This document shows, one piece after another, positions 55,585 to 64,000 of a stretch of DNA of 64,000 nt. Both the position numbers and the translations under genes were made by a program. The notes under the pieces are model-generated. The model saw only the letters and a list, made by a program, of their open reading frames with translations. It did no database searches and was not told the origin of the DNA. The DNA is from an uncultured Desulfovibrio sp. Its GTDB lineage: Bacteria; Desulfobacterota; Desulfovibrionia; Desulfovibrionales; Desulfovibrionaceae. How positions within the stretch are numbered: position 1 is the first letter of the stretch; each line of letters opens with the position of its first letter. The stretch covers positions 1-64,000 of the forward strand of contig UQJT01000002.1 in NCBI GenBank assembly GCA_900541395.1, written 5' to 3'.

Positions 55585-56184
55585 ATGAAGCGCACTATTC
55601 TTGCGGCGGCTCTGGCTTCCCTGACTTTGATCGTCCTCGTGGGCTCGCGCGGAGCGGCCCTGGCGGCGGACGCCGTCAAACCTCAGTTCGGCGTGGTGAA
55701 CGCCGCCGCATTGTACCAGGACAGCGTGGCCGGCAAGGCCGGCGTGGCTCGGCTGGAAAAACTCCAGAACGACGCCATGGCCAAGCTGGAAGCCATGCAG
55801 GCCGATCTCAAGAAAGCCCAGGACGGCAAGGACGACGCCGCGGCCGAGCGTCTTCAGGTGGAAATGCAGGGCGCGGTCTATGCCTTCCAGAACGCTCTGT
55901 CCGCCGAACAGGAAAATGTGGTATCCAACATCCAGGCCGCTCTGGAAAAGAGCCTGGAACAGTATCGCACCGAACACGGCCTGTTCGGCATCTTCAGCAG
56001 CGAGACCATGTTGTCCTACAGCCCGGAAGCGGATGTGACCGAAGGCGTTATGGCCTTGTTCAACAAGCAGAAGGTGGACTTCGGTCCCGAACCCAAGCTG
56101 GAGGTGCCCGCCGCCCCCGCCAAGCCGGACGCGCTGGCTCCGGCCGAGGCCACGGCCCCGGCGGCCGAGCCGACCAAGAAGTAA
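55585..56184 (+). CDS. OmpH/Skp-family periplasmic chaperone-like protein
   Basis: 199 residues. A cleavable signal peptide (MKRTILAAALASL... to AALAADA, about residue 28) precedes FGVVNAAALYQDSVAGKAGVARLEKLQNDAMAKLEAMQADLKKAQ, a short strand and then the long helix of the Skp/OmpH type (tentacle). The C-terminal half has FGIFSS and a Pro/Ala-rich tail. Relatives chaperone outer-membrane proteins. A ggaga site precedes the ATG at 55585; the in-frame start at 55357 overlaps the previous gene and is rejected. A 16-bp hairpin follows the stop. Confidence 0.82.
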   Translation: MKRTILAAALASLTLIVLVGSRGAALAADAVKPQFGVVNAAALYQDSVAGKAGVARLEKLQNDAMAKLEAMQADLKKAQDGKDDAAAERLQVEMQGAVYAFQNALSAEQENVVSNIQAALEKSLEQYRTEHGLFGIFSSETMLSYSPEADVTEGVMALFNKQKVDFGPEPKLEVPAAPAKPDALAPAEATAPAAEPTKK

Positions 56185-56204
56185 GGATTTTCTTTTACGT
56201 GCCG

Positions 56205-56239
56205 CGACGGCCGGAACGCCCTGGGCGTTCCGGCCGTCG
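56205..56239 (+). terminator. Perfect 16-bp hairpin after the OmpH-like gene
   Basis: cgacggccggaacgcc / ggcgttccggccgtcg with a 3-base loop lies 20 bases after the stop. No T-run follows, so it may be Rho-assisted or an mRNA stabiliser. The ggagcat...atgctcc hairpin at about 56246-56272 follows it. Confidence 0.65.
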
Positions 56240-56432
56240 TCGGTTGGAGCATTGCAAAAATGAACATGCTCCGAGAGCGCGGCTGCGTCCGTCTTGCCGC
56301 TTCGGTCGCTTCCCGGTATAACCGGAGCGCGACCGAAATTTCGGCGCGTGACGGGCGCTTTTTTCGGGAAGCGCGAGAAGCGTCGGACGGAATGGCGGAC
56401 AAACGTCGTCCGGCCCCGCGCGGGAGCTGAGC

Positions 56433-58277
56433 ATGTGCGGAATCATCGGATACAGCGGGCATAGACCGGCCGTTCCCCTGGTGGTGGAAGGGCTGCATCG
56501 GTTGGCCTACAGAGGCTATGACTCTTCGGGCGTGGCCTATGAACAGGCGGGCAGGCTGCGCGTGATCCGGGCGCCGGGCAAACTGAACGCCCTGGAAGAT
56601 AAATTGGCCTGCGAGCCCAACCTACTCGCCACCACGGGCATCGGCCACACTCGTTGGGCCACCCACGGCCTGCCCGTGGAACGCAACGCCCATCCACAGG
56701 TGGACGATGGCGAGTCGCTGGCGCTGGTCCATAACGGCATCATCGAGAATTTTCAGGAGATTAAGGCGGAATTGGAGGCCGAAGGCTGCTCCTTCCGTTC
56801 GGATACCGATACTGAAGCTCTGGCCTGTCTCATTGCCCGGGAGCGTCGAAGCGCGCCCTCCCTGCTGGAGGCGTTCGCCCGCGCTCTGCGTCGGGCGCGC
56901 GGGGCGTATGCCGTGGCTATGGTGGCCCTGGAAGAGCCCGGCGTTGTCTACGCGGCTCGTCTGTCCGCTCCTCTGCTGTTGGGCGTGGGCGCCGGGGAAT
57001 GTTTTGTGGCTTCGGATATTCCGGCTTTTCTGCCCTATACCCGCGAGGTGGTCTTTCTGGAAGACGGCGAAGTGGCCCGCATCAAAAACGCCGAATGGGA
57101 AGTTCTGCGCCTGGCCGATCTGGCCCCGGTTGCCAAGATGACGCATCATATCGCCTGGGACATGCAGGCCGCGGCCAAGGACGGCTATAAGCACTTCATG
57201 CTCAAGGAAATCATGGAGCAGCCCCGCGTCGTGGCCGACTGCCTGAGCGGCCGTGTGGACGGCGGCCGTGTGTTGCTGCCCGAACTGGACGGCCTGCCGA
57301 TACCCGGACGCCTGCGTGTGGTGGCCTGCGGCACGTCGTACAATGCGGGTTTGTGGGCGCGGCATTTGCTGGAGGGGCGGGGCGGGGTGCCCACCGAAGT
57401 GGAAATAGCTTCCGAGTTTCGTTACCGCGATCCTCTTTTGGGGCCGGATGAAACCGTGTTGGTGATCAGTCAGTCCGGCGAGACGGCCGATACTCTGGCG
57501 GCCCTGCGCCTGGCCCGGTCCAAAGGATGCCCCGTCATCGGGTTGTGCAATGTGCTGGGCTCGTCCATCGCCCGTGAGGCCGACGCCGTCGTCTACACTC
57601 AGGCCGGTCCGGAAATCAGCGTGGCTTCCACCAAGGCCATGTGCAGCCAGATGACGCTTTTGACGCTGCTGGCTCTGTATTACGGGCAGCGCCGGGGCGT
57701 GGCGGGGGGAACGGAAGCCGCCGCCCTGCTGGATGCTCTGACCGGAGTGCCCGCCCTGCTTAAAGATACCTTGCCCGCCCTGCGCGATACCGCCGGACGC
57801 CTGGCCCGAGCTTTCGCCGGAGCGCGCAGCTTCTTTTATCTGGGACGCGGACCGGCCTACGCTCTGGCCCTGGAAGGAGCGCTCAAGCTCAAGGAACTGT
57901 CCTACATCCACGCCGAAGGGTATGCGGCGGGCGAGATGAAGCACGGGCCTATCGCCCTGGTGGACCCCGAGTTTCCCACTTTTGTTCTGGCCCTGGACGA
58001 CGAGTTGCTGCCCAAGGTGTTGTCCAACATCGTGCAGGTTCAGGCCCGTCAGGGCAAGGTTATCGCTCTCATGCAACGGCGATCCGTCGATGCGGCGGAT
58101 GAAGCCCTTCCCATCCCCGACGTGAATGAACCCTGGCTGTTGCCTTCCGCTCATCCTCTGGCGGCGGCCTTTCTGGCTCTGCCGGCGCTTCAGCTTTTCA
58201 GTTACGAAATGGCCGATTACCTGGGTAAGGACGTGGATCAGCCCCGGAATCTCGCCAAGAGCGTGACAGTGGAATAA
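56433..58277 (+). CDS. glmS: Glutamine-fructose-6-phosphate aminotransferase
   Basis: 614 residues. Makes glucosamine-6-phosphate, first step to UDP-GlcNAc. The N-terminal Cys2 nucleophile is in MCGIIGYSG, with HTRWATHG, HNGIIENFQEIK and DTE of the glutaminase domain. The two SIS sugar-isomerase domains show ACGTSYNAGLWARHL, VISQSGETADTLAALR, EISVASTKAMCSQ and GRGPAYALALEGALKLKELSYIHAEGYAAGEMKHGPIALVD; the C terminus PRNLAKSVTVE is the usual end. A gggagc site precedes the ATG. No glmS ribozyme was recognised in the leader. GlmM is at 7021. Confidence 0.97.
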   Translation: MCGIIGYSGHRPAVPLVVEGLHRLAYRGYDSSGVAYEQAGRLRVIRAPGKLNALEDKLACEPNLLATTGIGHTRWATHGLPVERNAHPQVDDGESLALVHNGIIENFQEIKAELEAEGCSFRSDTDTEALACLIARERRSAPSLLEAFARALRRARGAYAVAMVALEEPGVVYAARLSAPLLLGVGAGECFVASDIPAFLPYTREVVFLEDGEVARIKNAEWEVLRLADLAPVAKMTHHIAWDMQAAAKDGYKHFMLKEIMEQPRVVADCLSGRVDGGRVLLPELDGLPIPGRLRVVACGTSYNAGLWARHLLEGRGGVPTEVEIASEFRYRDPLLGPDETVLVISQSGETADTLAALRLARSKGCPVIGLCNVLGSSIAREADAVVYTQAGPEISVASTKAMCSQMTLLTLLALYYGQRRGVAGGTEAAALLDALTGVPALLKDTLPALRDTAGRLARAFAGARSFFYLGRGPAYALALEGALKLKELSYIHAEGYAAGEMKHGPIALVDPEFPTFVLALDDELLPKVLSNIVQVQARQGKVIALMQRRSVDAADEALPIPDVNEPWLLPSAHPLAAAFLALPALQLFSYEMADYLGKDVDQPRNLAKSVTVE

Positions 58278-58368
58278 GTCTTTGCCCGCCGGAGGCGCGG
58301 GCATAGCCGCTTGTTGTCGGAGTCCGTCGTTCGGCCATGTGGAACATGAACGCTCTTAGAGCGGATTA

Positions 58369-58510
58369 CTTTAACATTATACAATGTTAAAGTTTAAGAC
58401 ACGCCCGCTTCGGCATCCGACAGCACCGATGAATGGCGTTTATGCCTTCGCGACGACCGCCCGCTTCGCAGTCGGAAGAGCATGCTCAAGCCGAAAATGC
58501 TCTAAGCGGA
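58369..58510 (+). repeat. Dispersed repeat, copy 2 (with AT-rich hairpin)
   Basis: Begins with the perfect 10-bp hairpin ctttaacatt / aatgttaaag (58369-58392) and continues with the sequence shared, inverted, with 44622-44760. Both copies have the same open frame starting MLKFKTRPLRHPTAP. The end (aagccgaaaatgctctaagcgg) carries the aaaatgctc element found at other places in the window. Confidence 0.85.
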
Positions 58511-58816
58511 TTTTCGGCAGAAAATCCAAGATGCTTTTTACAAGCCTTGCCGTTCCGGAATGGAGATGAAAAGCGAAAATCAGGGGATGGGCGGCGCTTG
58601 TTTTTTTCCGTAAAAAGCAATGACGAAGAGATGGTGGACGGAGCAGGTGACTCGTCGCCCGGCGGACAACGCCCGCCCGGCGCGCGGACGCTCTGCTCCG
58701 TCCGGGGTGGGGCGGCGGCCCGTCCGTGTCCGTTCCGGGTTTTGCAAGGCTGTCGCGGAAGCGTGGGATGCGCGACGCGGAATCGCCAAAGACGACCATC
58801 GGGACGGGGGTGGGCG
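58511..58816. other. Gene-free region between glmS and the metallophosphoesterase
   Basis: About 300 bases, convergent side of the phosphoesterase gene. A run of seven T at 58602-58608 follows a GC-rich stretch, but no clean hairpin was found. Open frames here are continuations of the repeat copy and have no support. Confidence 0.35.
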
Positions 58817-59971
58817 TCAGCGGGCGCGCGTCAGTCGAAAGCTGGTAATTTCCGAAGGCGTGAACAGGCGCACGGCCACATAGCTCCACAGGCCGGTGCC
58901 GTTGCTCACGTAAAGCTTCATGCGATCCACGCGGTACAGGCCCGATACGTAACCGCTGTTGGCCCGGGCGATGATCTGCCTGACACCCGGCATCAGGCCG
59001 CCGTGGGTGTGGCCCGACAGTTGCAGGTCCACGCCCCGATCGGCGGCGTCGACAGCCCGGCCCGGGCGGTGACGGAGCAGAACGCGGGGCGCTCCGGCCG
59101 GGCTGCCTGTCAGGGCCTTGTCCAGATTGGGAGCGGCGTCGTCCAGTCCGGCCAGGACCAGGGGGGCTCCGTCCCGGGTCAGAACAACGTGGCTGTTGCG
59201 CAGCAGGTGCCCCGCGGACGCATAGAACCGGACCCAAGCCCCGACGCCCTGATAGGATTCGTGGTTGCCCAGGGCGTAAAACACGCCGTCCGTGGCGCGC
59301 AGATCGAGCAGAGGGGCCAGATCGGCGGCGATGATCTCCGGAGCTGCTTCGCCCGTATCGCCGGTGACCGTCACCACATCGGGGTGCAGGGCATTGACCC
59401 GTTTCACCAGGGCCGCCAGCCAGGAGGCGTCGAAGATGGTGCCCAGGTGCAGATCCGTCAATTGCACGATGTGGAAGTTTTCCAGGGAAGCGGGGAGGTT
59501 TCGGATAGGGATGTCCACTTCCCGCACTTCGGGGATGCGTACGGTGTTCCAGAAGGCCATGCCGCCCAGAAGCAGGCCGACCACGGCCACCAGCGCGGAT
59601 GTTTTGCGCGCGACCAGCAGCCGCAGAGGCGCGCGCGTGAACAGGGCTGCGGGCAGGGCGGCGGCGGTCAGGAGCAGGCGCGCCGCTTGGAGCAGCATAA
59701 GCAGAATGGCGCAGGCGGTGCACAGGCAGACCAGGCGGATGGCCCAGGTGGGCAGGGCCAGGCCCAGGCTGCGCAAGGGGTTCATGGCCAGCAGCATACC
59801 CGTGCCGGTAAGGCAGATCAGTCCCAGTCCGAGTTTGAGAACGCGCCGACCGGGCAGCGAAAGGACAAGCCACGCCAGGGCCAGGCTTCCGGCCAGTCCC
59901 GCCAAGGCCAGCAGGGTGCGAAAGCCCACGGTGTACATCAGGTTCAGGAAAAAAACGCTGAGGTCGGGCAT
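58817..59971 (-). CDS. Membrane metallophosphoesterase (YaeI/YkuE-like)
   Basis: 384 residues. Four or more N-terminal membrane helices (about 10-150) precede a calcineurin-like metallophosphoesterase domain. Metal ligands are visible in VQLTDLHLG, VTVTGDTGE, ALGNHESY, VLLRHRPG and LQLSGHTHGG. The usual GDxxD is GDTGE, otherwise the set is complete. Relatives hydrolyse lipid-linked or nucleotide phosphoesters (UDP-diacylglucosamine in the LpxG/YaeI branch), so an envelope role is plausible. An agggacgag site precedes the ATG. It starts 36 bases after the SpoU-type methyltransferase stop, probably in one operon. Confidence 0.88.
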   Translation of the reverse strand: MPDLSVFFLNLMYTVGFRTLLALAGLAGSLALAWLVLSLPGRRVLKLGLGLICLTGTGMLLAMNPLRSLGLALPTWAIRLVCLCTACAILLMLLQAARLLLTAAALPAALFTRAPLRLLVARKTSALVAVVGLLLGGMAFWNTVRIPEVREVDIPIRNLPASLENFHIVQLTDLHLGTIFDASWLAALVKRVNALHPDVVTVTGDTGEAAPEIIAADLAPLLDLRATDGVFYALGNHESYQGVGAWVRFYASAGHLLRNSHVVLTRDGAPLVLAGLDDAAPNLDKALTGSPAGAPRVLLRHRPGRAVDAADRGVDLQLSGHTHGGLMPGVRQIIARANSGYVSGLYRVDRMKLYVSNGTGLWSYVAVRLFTPSEITSFRLTRAR

Positions 59972-60007
59972 GACTCGTCCCTGGAATCGAACAAAATTGG
60001 TCCCGGC

Positions 60008-60778
60008 TCAGAACGCGCTGTCCGGCGCGGCCGACCGGGCAAAGCACGAAACCAGGATGGCCCCGGCCTGAGCCACGTTCAGTGAATCGAAGTCACGCAG
60101 GAAAGGCACGGCCAGGTCCGCCTCGCAGCGTTTGAGCACTCCGGGCCGTACGCCTTTGTCCTCGTTGCCCAACACCAGCATGGCAGGCAGGCGCAGAGGG
60201 GCGTGGAGCGCGTTGAGGCTGTCCGCCGACTTGCGGGCGGCATAGACGGCGAAGCCCGCCTCGGCGGCCTCGTCCACGGCGCGGGCCAGATTGACCACCT
60301 GGGCCACGGGCAGGCGTTCCAACGCTCCGGCCGCCGCGCGGCGGGCGCCGGGTCCGAGAAAGGCGCTGTTGTGTCTGGGCAGCACCAGGCCCGCGCCGCC
60401 CAAGGCGTACAGGGTACGGGCCAGGGTACCCGCGTTGCCGGGGTCCTGAACCTGATCCAGGGCCACCAGCAGGGGCAGGGGCGCGCCCGCGGCCCGCGCC
60501 AACAGTTCGGGCCAGGGCAGAACCGCGCCGTCGCGCAGTCGGGCGACCACGCCCTGATGGGCGGCGCGTCCGGCCAGGCGGGCCAGGGCGTCATCGGGCA
60601 CCAGAGAAAAACGCACCCCCGCCGCCCGGCAGGCGTCCAGCACGCGGCCGCTTTCGCCGCCGGCGCGACCTTTGCGCACGTATACGGCGTCCACCCGGTC
60701 GGGGTCGCATTTCAGCAATTCCAGCACCGGCTTCAGGCCGGGCAACAAATTTTTTTGCTCGTCGGAATTTCCAGGCAT
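60008..60778 (-). CDS. SpoU/TrmH-family 2'-O-ribose RNA methyltransferase
   Basis: 256 residues. An N-terminal substrate-binding domain (about 1-95) precedes the knotted SPOUT domain. SAM-binding motifs: ALDQVQDPGNAGTLARTLYALG, MLVLGNEDKGVRPGVLKRC and DSLNVAQAGAILV. The domain order fits RlmB (23S rRNA Gm2251) or a relative; the exact target nucleotide cannot be told. The ATG at 60778 lacks a clear ribosome-binding site. It lies upstream of the metallophosphoesterase gene. Confidence 0.9.
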   Translation of the reverse strand: MPGNSDEQKNLLPGLKPVLELLKCDPDRVDAVYVRKGRAGGESGRVLDACRAAGVRFSLVPDDALARLAGRAAHQGVVARLRDGAVLPWPELLARAAGAPLPLLVALDQVQDPGNAGTLARTLYALGGAGLVLPRHNSAFLGPGARRAAAGALERLPVAQVVNLARAVDEAAEAGFAVYAARKSADSLNALHAPLRLPAMLVLGNEDKGVRPGVLKRCEADLAVPFLRDFDSLNVAQAGAILVSCFARSAAPDSAF

Positions 60779-61045
60779 ATCAAAATGATTTCCATAAAAT
60801 CTAACATGTGGAAAAGTCCAGACTTTTTCTGGAGCATTGAGCGCAACGGTTTTTCGGGGTAATACTGGACAACTGCCGCGTACGCCCCGTGGGTCGCCGC
60901 ATCGCGGACCTTTATGGTCGCGACCGGACTGTCCGTCCGATGAGTGGTATCCTGCTTCGGGCGAGGGCGCAAGCGCGGGGTCGCCGCGCCGGGGCGGCGG
61001 GTCCGGTATTTTTCAGGCGTGAACCGTAGTTTGAGGGAACAGAGC

Positions 61046-62890
61046 ATGAGCGATCGTCTTTCCACCTTCCGTCCGAAGGGCGCCGCGTTGCGGCTGGCGC
61101 TGTGCGTATGCTGCGCGTTGCTGCTGGCGGGCTGCGGCACCGCCAAACTGGACGTTCCCGAGGCCCCGCTGGCCGTCAATACTCCCACGGACGAGGAAAT
61201 GCTCGAATCGTACCGCCTGGCTTTGCAGGACGACGGCAGGCCCCTGTCCGATGTGGAAATGCGGGCTCTGCTTTCCACCGGAGAAGTGGACCGGGGGTTG
61301 AGCACGGAAGAAATGCGGGAAGTGCAGGTATACTTCAAGCACTACGTGCATTCGGCCCGACCGGTGGTGGAACGATTCATCCGGCGCGGCCAGCCCTATA
61401 TCGATTATACGCGCCGGGTTTTCCGCGAACGCGGGTTGCCCGAAGAGCTTGCGTATCTGGCTTTTGTGGAAAGCGGTTACAATCCGGTGGCGGTGTCGCG
61501 CTCCAACGCCGTGGGCATGTGGCAGTTCATGGCTCCCACGGGGCGTCAGTACGGCCTGCAACAAGATTGGTGGATGGACGAGCGCCGCGACCCCTACCGC
61601 TCCACGCGGGCGGCCGCCGAGTATCTGGCCAAACTGTACGGCGATTTCGGAGACTGGCATTTGGCCGTGGCCGCCTACAACGCCGGAGAAGGCAAAATAG
61701 GCCGCGCCCTGGAAGGCACGCAGACCGACACCTTTTTCGCCCTGTGCCGCAATAACGCTCTTTTGGACGACAAGGCGCAGTTGAAGGAGGAAACGCGCCA
61801 GTACGTGCCCCGCTTTCTGGCCATGTGCAAAATTATGCGCAACGCCGATGTGCTGGGGTTCCGCCCGGCGGAAATGGCCGAGGATGAGCGGGTTCTGCTT
61901 CCGGCCGTGGAGCTGAGCGCGCGGCCCGGCACCGATCTGGCCGCCCTGGCGACCAAGCTGGGCATGAGTTGGGATGAGTTTGCGGCTTATAATCCCGCCT
62001 TTCGGCGCTACATCACCCCGCCCGATCGTTATGTTTCAGTGTACGTGCCCCGTTACGCCCAGGCTCAGGCTTCCCTTTTGTTGCGCGACGCGTCCCTGTC
62101 CGGTTCGGGATGGACCACGTATACCGTGGCCAAGGGCGACAGCATGAGCCGCATCAGCAAACGCACCGGGGTGCCGGTTACCGTTCTGCGTCAGTTGAAC
62201 CGCAAGAGCGAGCCGCTCAAAGCCGGAGCCAAACTGCGCATTCCGGGCCGGGCCGGTGCCACGTTGGTGGCTTCGACTCCGGCCAAGCCCGCTTCCGGCA
62301 AGGCCCGGTCCTCCACCCGGACGGCTCCGGCCACAGCGACCGCCACAAAGCACAAAGTTCAGTCCGGCGATACCTTGGGCGCGCTGGCCCTGCGGTACGG
62401 GGTCAGCGTGGCGGCCCTGAGCGCGGCCAATCCACAGTTGAAGGACCCCCGGTCGATGCGGGTGGGACAGGTGCTGAACGTGCCCGGAACCTCGGCCCCG
62501 GCCGCCGCTCGAACCGTGGCCCGGGCGCCCGCCGAGACGACTCCGGCGCCCTCCGTCACAAAACACAAGGTTCAGTCCGGCGACACTCTGGCCTCCTTGG
62601 CCCGACGCTATAAGGTCGGCATAGATGCTCTGAGCGCGGCCAATCCGCAGCTTAAAGATCCCCATTCTCTGCGCGTGGGCCAGACCTTGACCGTTCCCGC
62701 GCCGGGAACAACGGTGGCCAAGGCGACTTCCGGAAAAACCCCGACCACCTACAAGGTGCAGCCCGGCGATACCATGTGGGCCATAGCCCGTAAATTCAAT
62801 ATTCCGCCCGCCGAGTTGCTGGCTCTCAACAATATGGAAGACGCCAGCCGCCTGCGCCCCGGCGATTTTGTCCGTGTGGCGCGCCATTAG
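61046..62890 (+). CDS. mltD: Membrane-bound lytic transglycosylase D with four LysM domains
   Basis: 614-residue lipoprotein: the signal sequence ends in the lipobox LLAGC (Cys about 31). The MltD catalytic domain (about 110-290) has AFVESGYNPVAVSRSNAVGMWQFMAPTGRQYGL with the catalytic Glu, and AAYNAGEGKIGRAL. Four LysM repeats follow: TYTVAKGDSMSRI (about 357), KHKVQSGDTLGALAL (about 435), KHKVQSGDTLASLAR (about 510) and TYKVQPGDTMWAIAR (about 570), separated by Ala/Thr/Pro linkers. Outer-membrane peptidoglycan cleavage in growth or division is expected. The two middle LysM copies are nearly identical in DNA and protein, suggesting recent duplication. A gaggga site precedes the ATG at 61046. 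Confidence 0.93.
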   Translation: MSDRLSTFRPKGAALRLALCVCCALLLAGCGTAKLDVPEAPLAVNTPTDEEMLESYRLALQDDGRPLSDVEMRALLSTGEVDRGLSTEEMREVQVYFKHYVHSARPVVERFIRRGQPYIDYTRRVFRERGLPEELAYLAFVESGYNPVAVSRSNAVGMWQFMAPTGRQYGLQQDWWMDERRDPYRSTRAAAEYLAKLYGDFGDWHLAVAAYNAGEGKIGRALEGTQTDTFFALCRNNALLDDKAQLKEETRQYVPRFLAMCKIMRNADVLGFRPAEMAEDERVLLPAVELSARPGTDLAALATKLGMSWDEFAAYNPAFRRYITPPDRYVSVYVPRYAQAQASLLLRDASLSGSGWTTYTVAKGDSMSRISKRTGVPVTVLRQLNRKSEPLKAGAKLRIPGRAGATLVASTPAKPASGKARSSTRTAPATATATKHKVQSGDTLGALALRYGVSVAALSAANPQLKDPRSMRVGQVLNVPGTSAPAAARTVARAPAETTPAPSVTKHKVQSGDTLASLARRYKVGIDALSAANPQLKDPHSLRVGQTLTVPAPGTTVAKATSGKTPTTYKVQPGDTMWAIARKFNIPPAELLALNNMEDASRLRPGDFVRVARH

Positions 62891-63194
62891 AGCGTTTTGC
62901 CGTTGGAAACATCCGTCGGCCGGATACTATGTCCCGATCCGCGTGTTTCACGCCTGAAGCCGGAGTGTTGTTCCGCAAGCGCACCTCGACTGCGTTTCGG
63001 CATAAACGTCTGCAGGCTCGCTATGCTTGCCGACAGTCGCCAACCATGCGACGACGCCGGAGAGGAGGCTGCCCTCCGCCCGGTGTTGAGCATGTCGCGG
63101 CGGTCGACGAGAGCGCTTTACTTGAGTTCCTTTTTCAGGATACAAATGAAAAACCGTATTGGACGGAAAAACGACAACAATCAAGGAAGATGAT
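62889..63194 (+). repeat. Gene-free stretch with dispersed element
   Basis: Starts with agagcgttttgcc (62889-62901), overlapping the mltD stop, and continues with gtttcacgcct and a further segment that resembles, only in layout, the direct repeats at 47697 and 48535. About 300 bases with no supported gene; open frames lack ribosome-binding sites. Confidence 0.55.
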
Positions 63195-64000
63195 ATGAAA
63201 AAATGGAAAGTGCTCGCCGTGGCGGCCGCCTGTCTGGCCGCCTTTGCGCTGACGACGCCGCCGGACGCCGACGCCGCCCGCCTGGGCGGGGGCCGGAGCT
63301 TCGGCGGCTCGTCGAGTATGAGCCGTCCCGCGCCCATGCCGCGCACTCCCTCGGGTTCCACCTTCCAACAGCAGCCCGGTTCGACCCTGAATCGTCAGGC
63401 CACGGCCGGCGCGGCCACGGCGTCGCGCTTCGGCGGTATGGGCGGCCTGTTCGGCGGCCTGCTGGCGGGCAGCCTGCTCGGTTCATTGTTTATGGGCCAC
63501 GGTTTTGCCGGAGGCGGCGGCCTGCTCGACATCGTCATTATCGGTTTGGTGATCTATTTTGTGGTACGCTTTCTGCGTCGCCGCCGCGACACCTCGCCGG
63601 ACGCGCAAAATCCTTATGCGGGCCGCACAGATGCCGGCTACGGCAATCCCACGTACGGCAATACGGGCCGGCCTCACGCGGGCGCGGGCTCGGCCTGGGA
63701 CAACCTGCGCAGCGCCGGAGCGGCCGCGACGCGCAACTACGACGAACCGCAGAGCGACGCCATCCCGGCTGATTTTGACCGTGAGGAATTTTTGCGCGGA
63801 GCCAAAATGGCCTATGTACGGATGCAGGAATCATGGGACAAGCGTGATCTGGACGATATCGCCCAGTTCGCCACCTCCGCCGTTCTGGACGTGCTCAGAA
63901 CTCAATTGGCCGAGGAACCCACGCCGACCACCACGGAACTGCTGATGGTCAACGCCTCGCTTATGGAAGTGCGGAACGAGGGCGACAAACAGCGCGCCGC
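63195..64000 (+). CDS. Tim44-like membrane protein (partial, runs off the window)
   Basis: The first 268 residues are in the window; no stop before base 64000. A signal peptide (MKKWKVLAVAAACLAAFALT... to ADA, about residue 26) is followed by a Gly/Ser/Pro-rich segment, a glycine-rich hydrophobic region, a membrane helix (LLDIVIIGLVIYFVVRFLRRRR, about 113-134) and a Tyr/Gly-rich linker. The start of a Tim44-like domain (FDREEFLRGAKMAYVRMQESWDKRDLDDIAQFAT, about 193-226) comes last. Proteins of this build are widespread in proteobacteria and of unknown function. An aaggaaga site precedes the ATG. Confidence 0.82.
   Translation, partial: MKKWKVLAVAAACLAAFALTTPPDADAARLGGGRSFGGSSSMSRPAPMPRTPSGSTFQQQPGSTLNRQATAGAATASRFGGMGGLFGGLLAGSLLGSLFMGHGFAGGGGLLDIVIIGLVIYFVVRFLRRRRDTSPDAQNPYAGRTDAGYGNPTYGNTGRPHAGAGSAWDNLRSAGAAATRNYDEPQSDAIPADFDREEFLRGAKMAYVRMQESWDKRDLDDIAQFATSAVLDVLRTQLAEEPTPTTTELLMVNASLMEVRNEGDKQRA

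Noticed and set aside
56240..56432. glmS ribozyme in the glmS leader
   Set aside because: No recognisable ribozyme core; the leader only shows a ggagcat/atgctcc hairpin.
58433..60085. 550-codon plus-strand frame downstream of glmS
   Set aside because: It starts in the dispersed repeat and runs antisense through the metallophosphoesterase gene, with mirror-frame composition.

Overview
The window is a GC-rich stretch of chromosome (about 60% GC by eye) that reads like a Desulfovibrionaceae (sulfate- or sulfite-reducing) genome. Support: the gene order ftsH-folP-cdaA-ybbR-glmM-galU, which from memory matches Desulfovibrio; the non-canonical start of the aromatic pathway (a DhnA-type aldolase plus type II dehydroquinate synthase, followed by pheA); a UGA-decoding tRNA-Sec gene; and chemoreceptors and c-di-GMP enzymes with cysteine-rich PAS domains. 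This is inference; no rRNA or marker search was possible. The first 47 bases are not genomic: they are an Illumina Nextera i5 adapter with its index, so base 1 is a contig end.

Layout. 366-1613: queuosine uptake/synthesis (yhhQ, queF) behind a likely preQ1-I riboswitch. 1709-1841: selC and its promoter on the minus strand. 2077-9439: ftsH, folP, the cdaA/cdaR c-di-AMP pair, glmM, then galU from its own promoter. 9841-11365: rpoN and a strong terminator. 11389-16467: a complete branched-chain amino-acid ABC transporter. 16529-18629: a minus-strand operon of CBS protein, membrane protein and YgjP-like metalloprotease. 19046-21099: groES-groEL. 21131-34477: a signalling region with an AraC regulator, a chemoreceptor-PilZ fusion and a GGDEF-EAL protein downstream of a (CT)21 microsatellite. 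That region also holds the housekeeping run rplU-rpmA-obgE-proB, and a minus-strand pair (periplasmic binding protein plus membrane diguanylate cyclase) whose leader carries a second microsatellite. 34478-36830: gcvH, lpdA and an OsmC-like protein. 37152-44396: a CBS protein, a chemoreceptor, two drug/metabolite exporters (Bcr/CflA, MATE) and a ClC channel or antiporter. 44772-47633: thiE, thiM, a nitroreductase and maf. 47697-48713: a phage CI-like regulator flanked by near-identical 120-bp direct repeats. 49401-53885: a DHH phosphoesterase, then the aromatic operon. 54125-64000: cell-envelope genes (two lytic transglycosylases, an OmpH/Skp-like chaperone, glmS, a metallophosphoesterase), a SpoU-type RNA methyltransferase and the start of a Tim44-like protein.

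The most interesting regulatory element is at 50549-50790. A 36-codon leader peptide has ten Phe/Tyr codons, seven of them clustered, and is followed by mutually exclusive antiterminator and terminator hairpins just ahead of the aromatic genes. It looks like a classical Phe/Tyr transcription attenuator placed on a non-classical (aldolase/DHQ synthase II) shikimate entry. Second is the pairing of both dinucleotide microsatellites with the leaders of c-di-GMP-related signalling operons, which could make their expression length-variable. Several families of short dispersed repeats sit between genes in the second half of the window.
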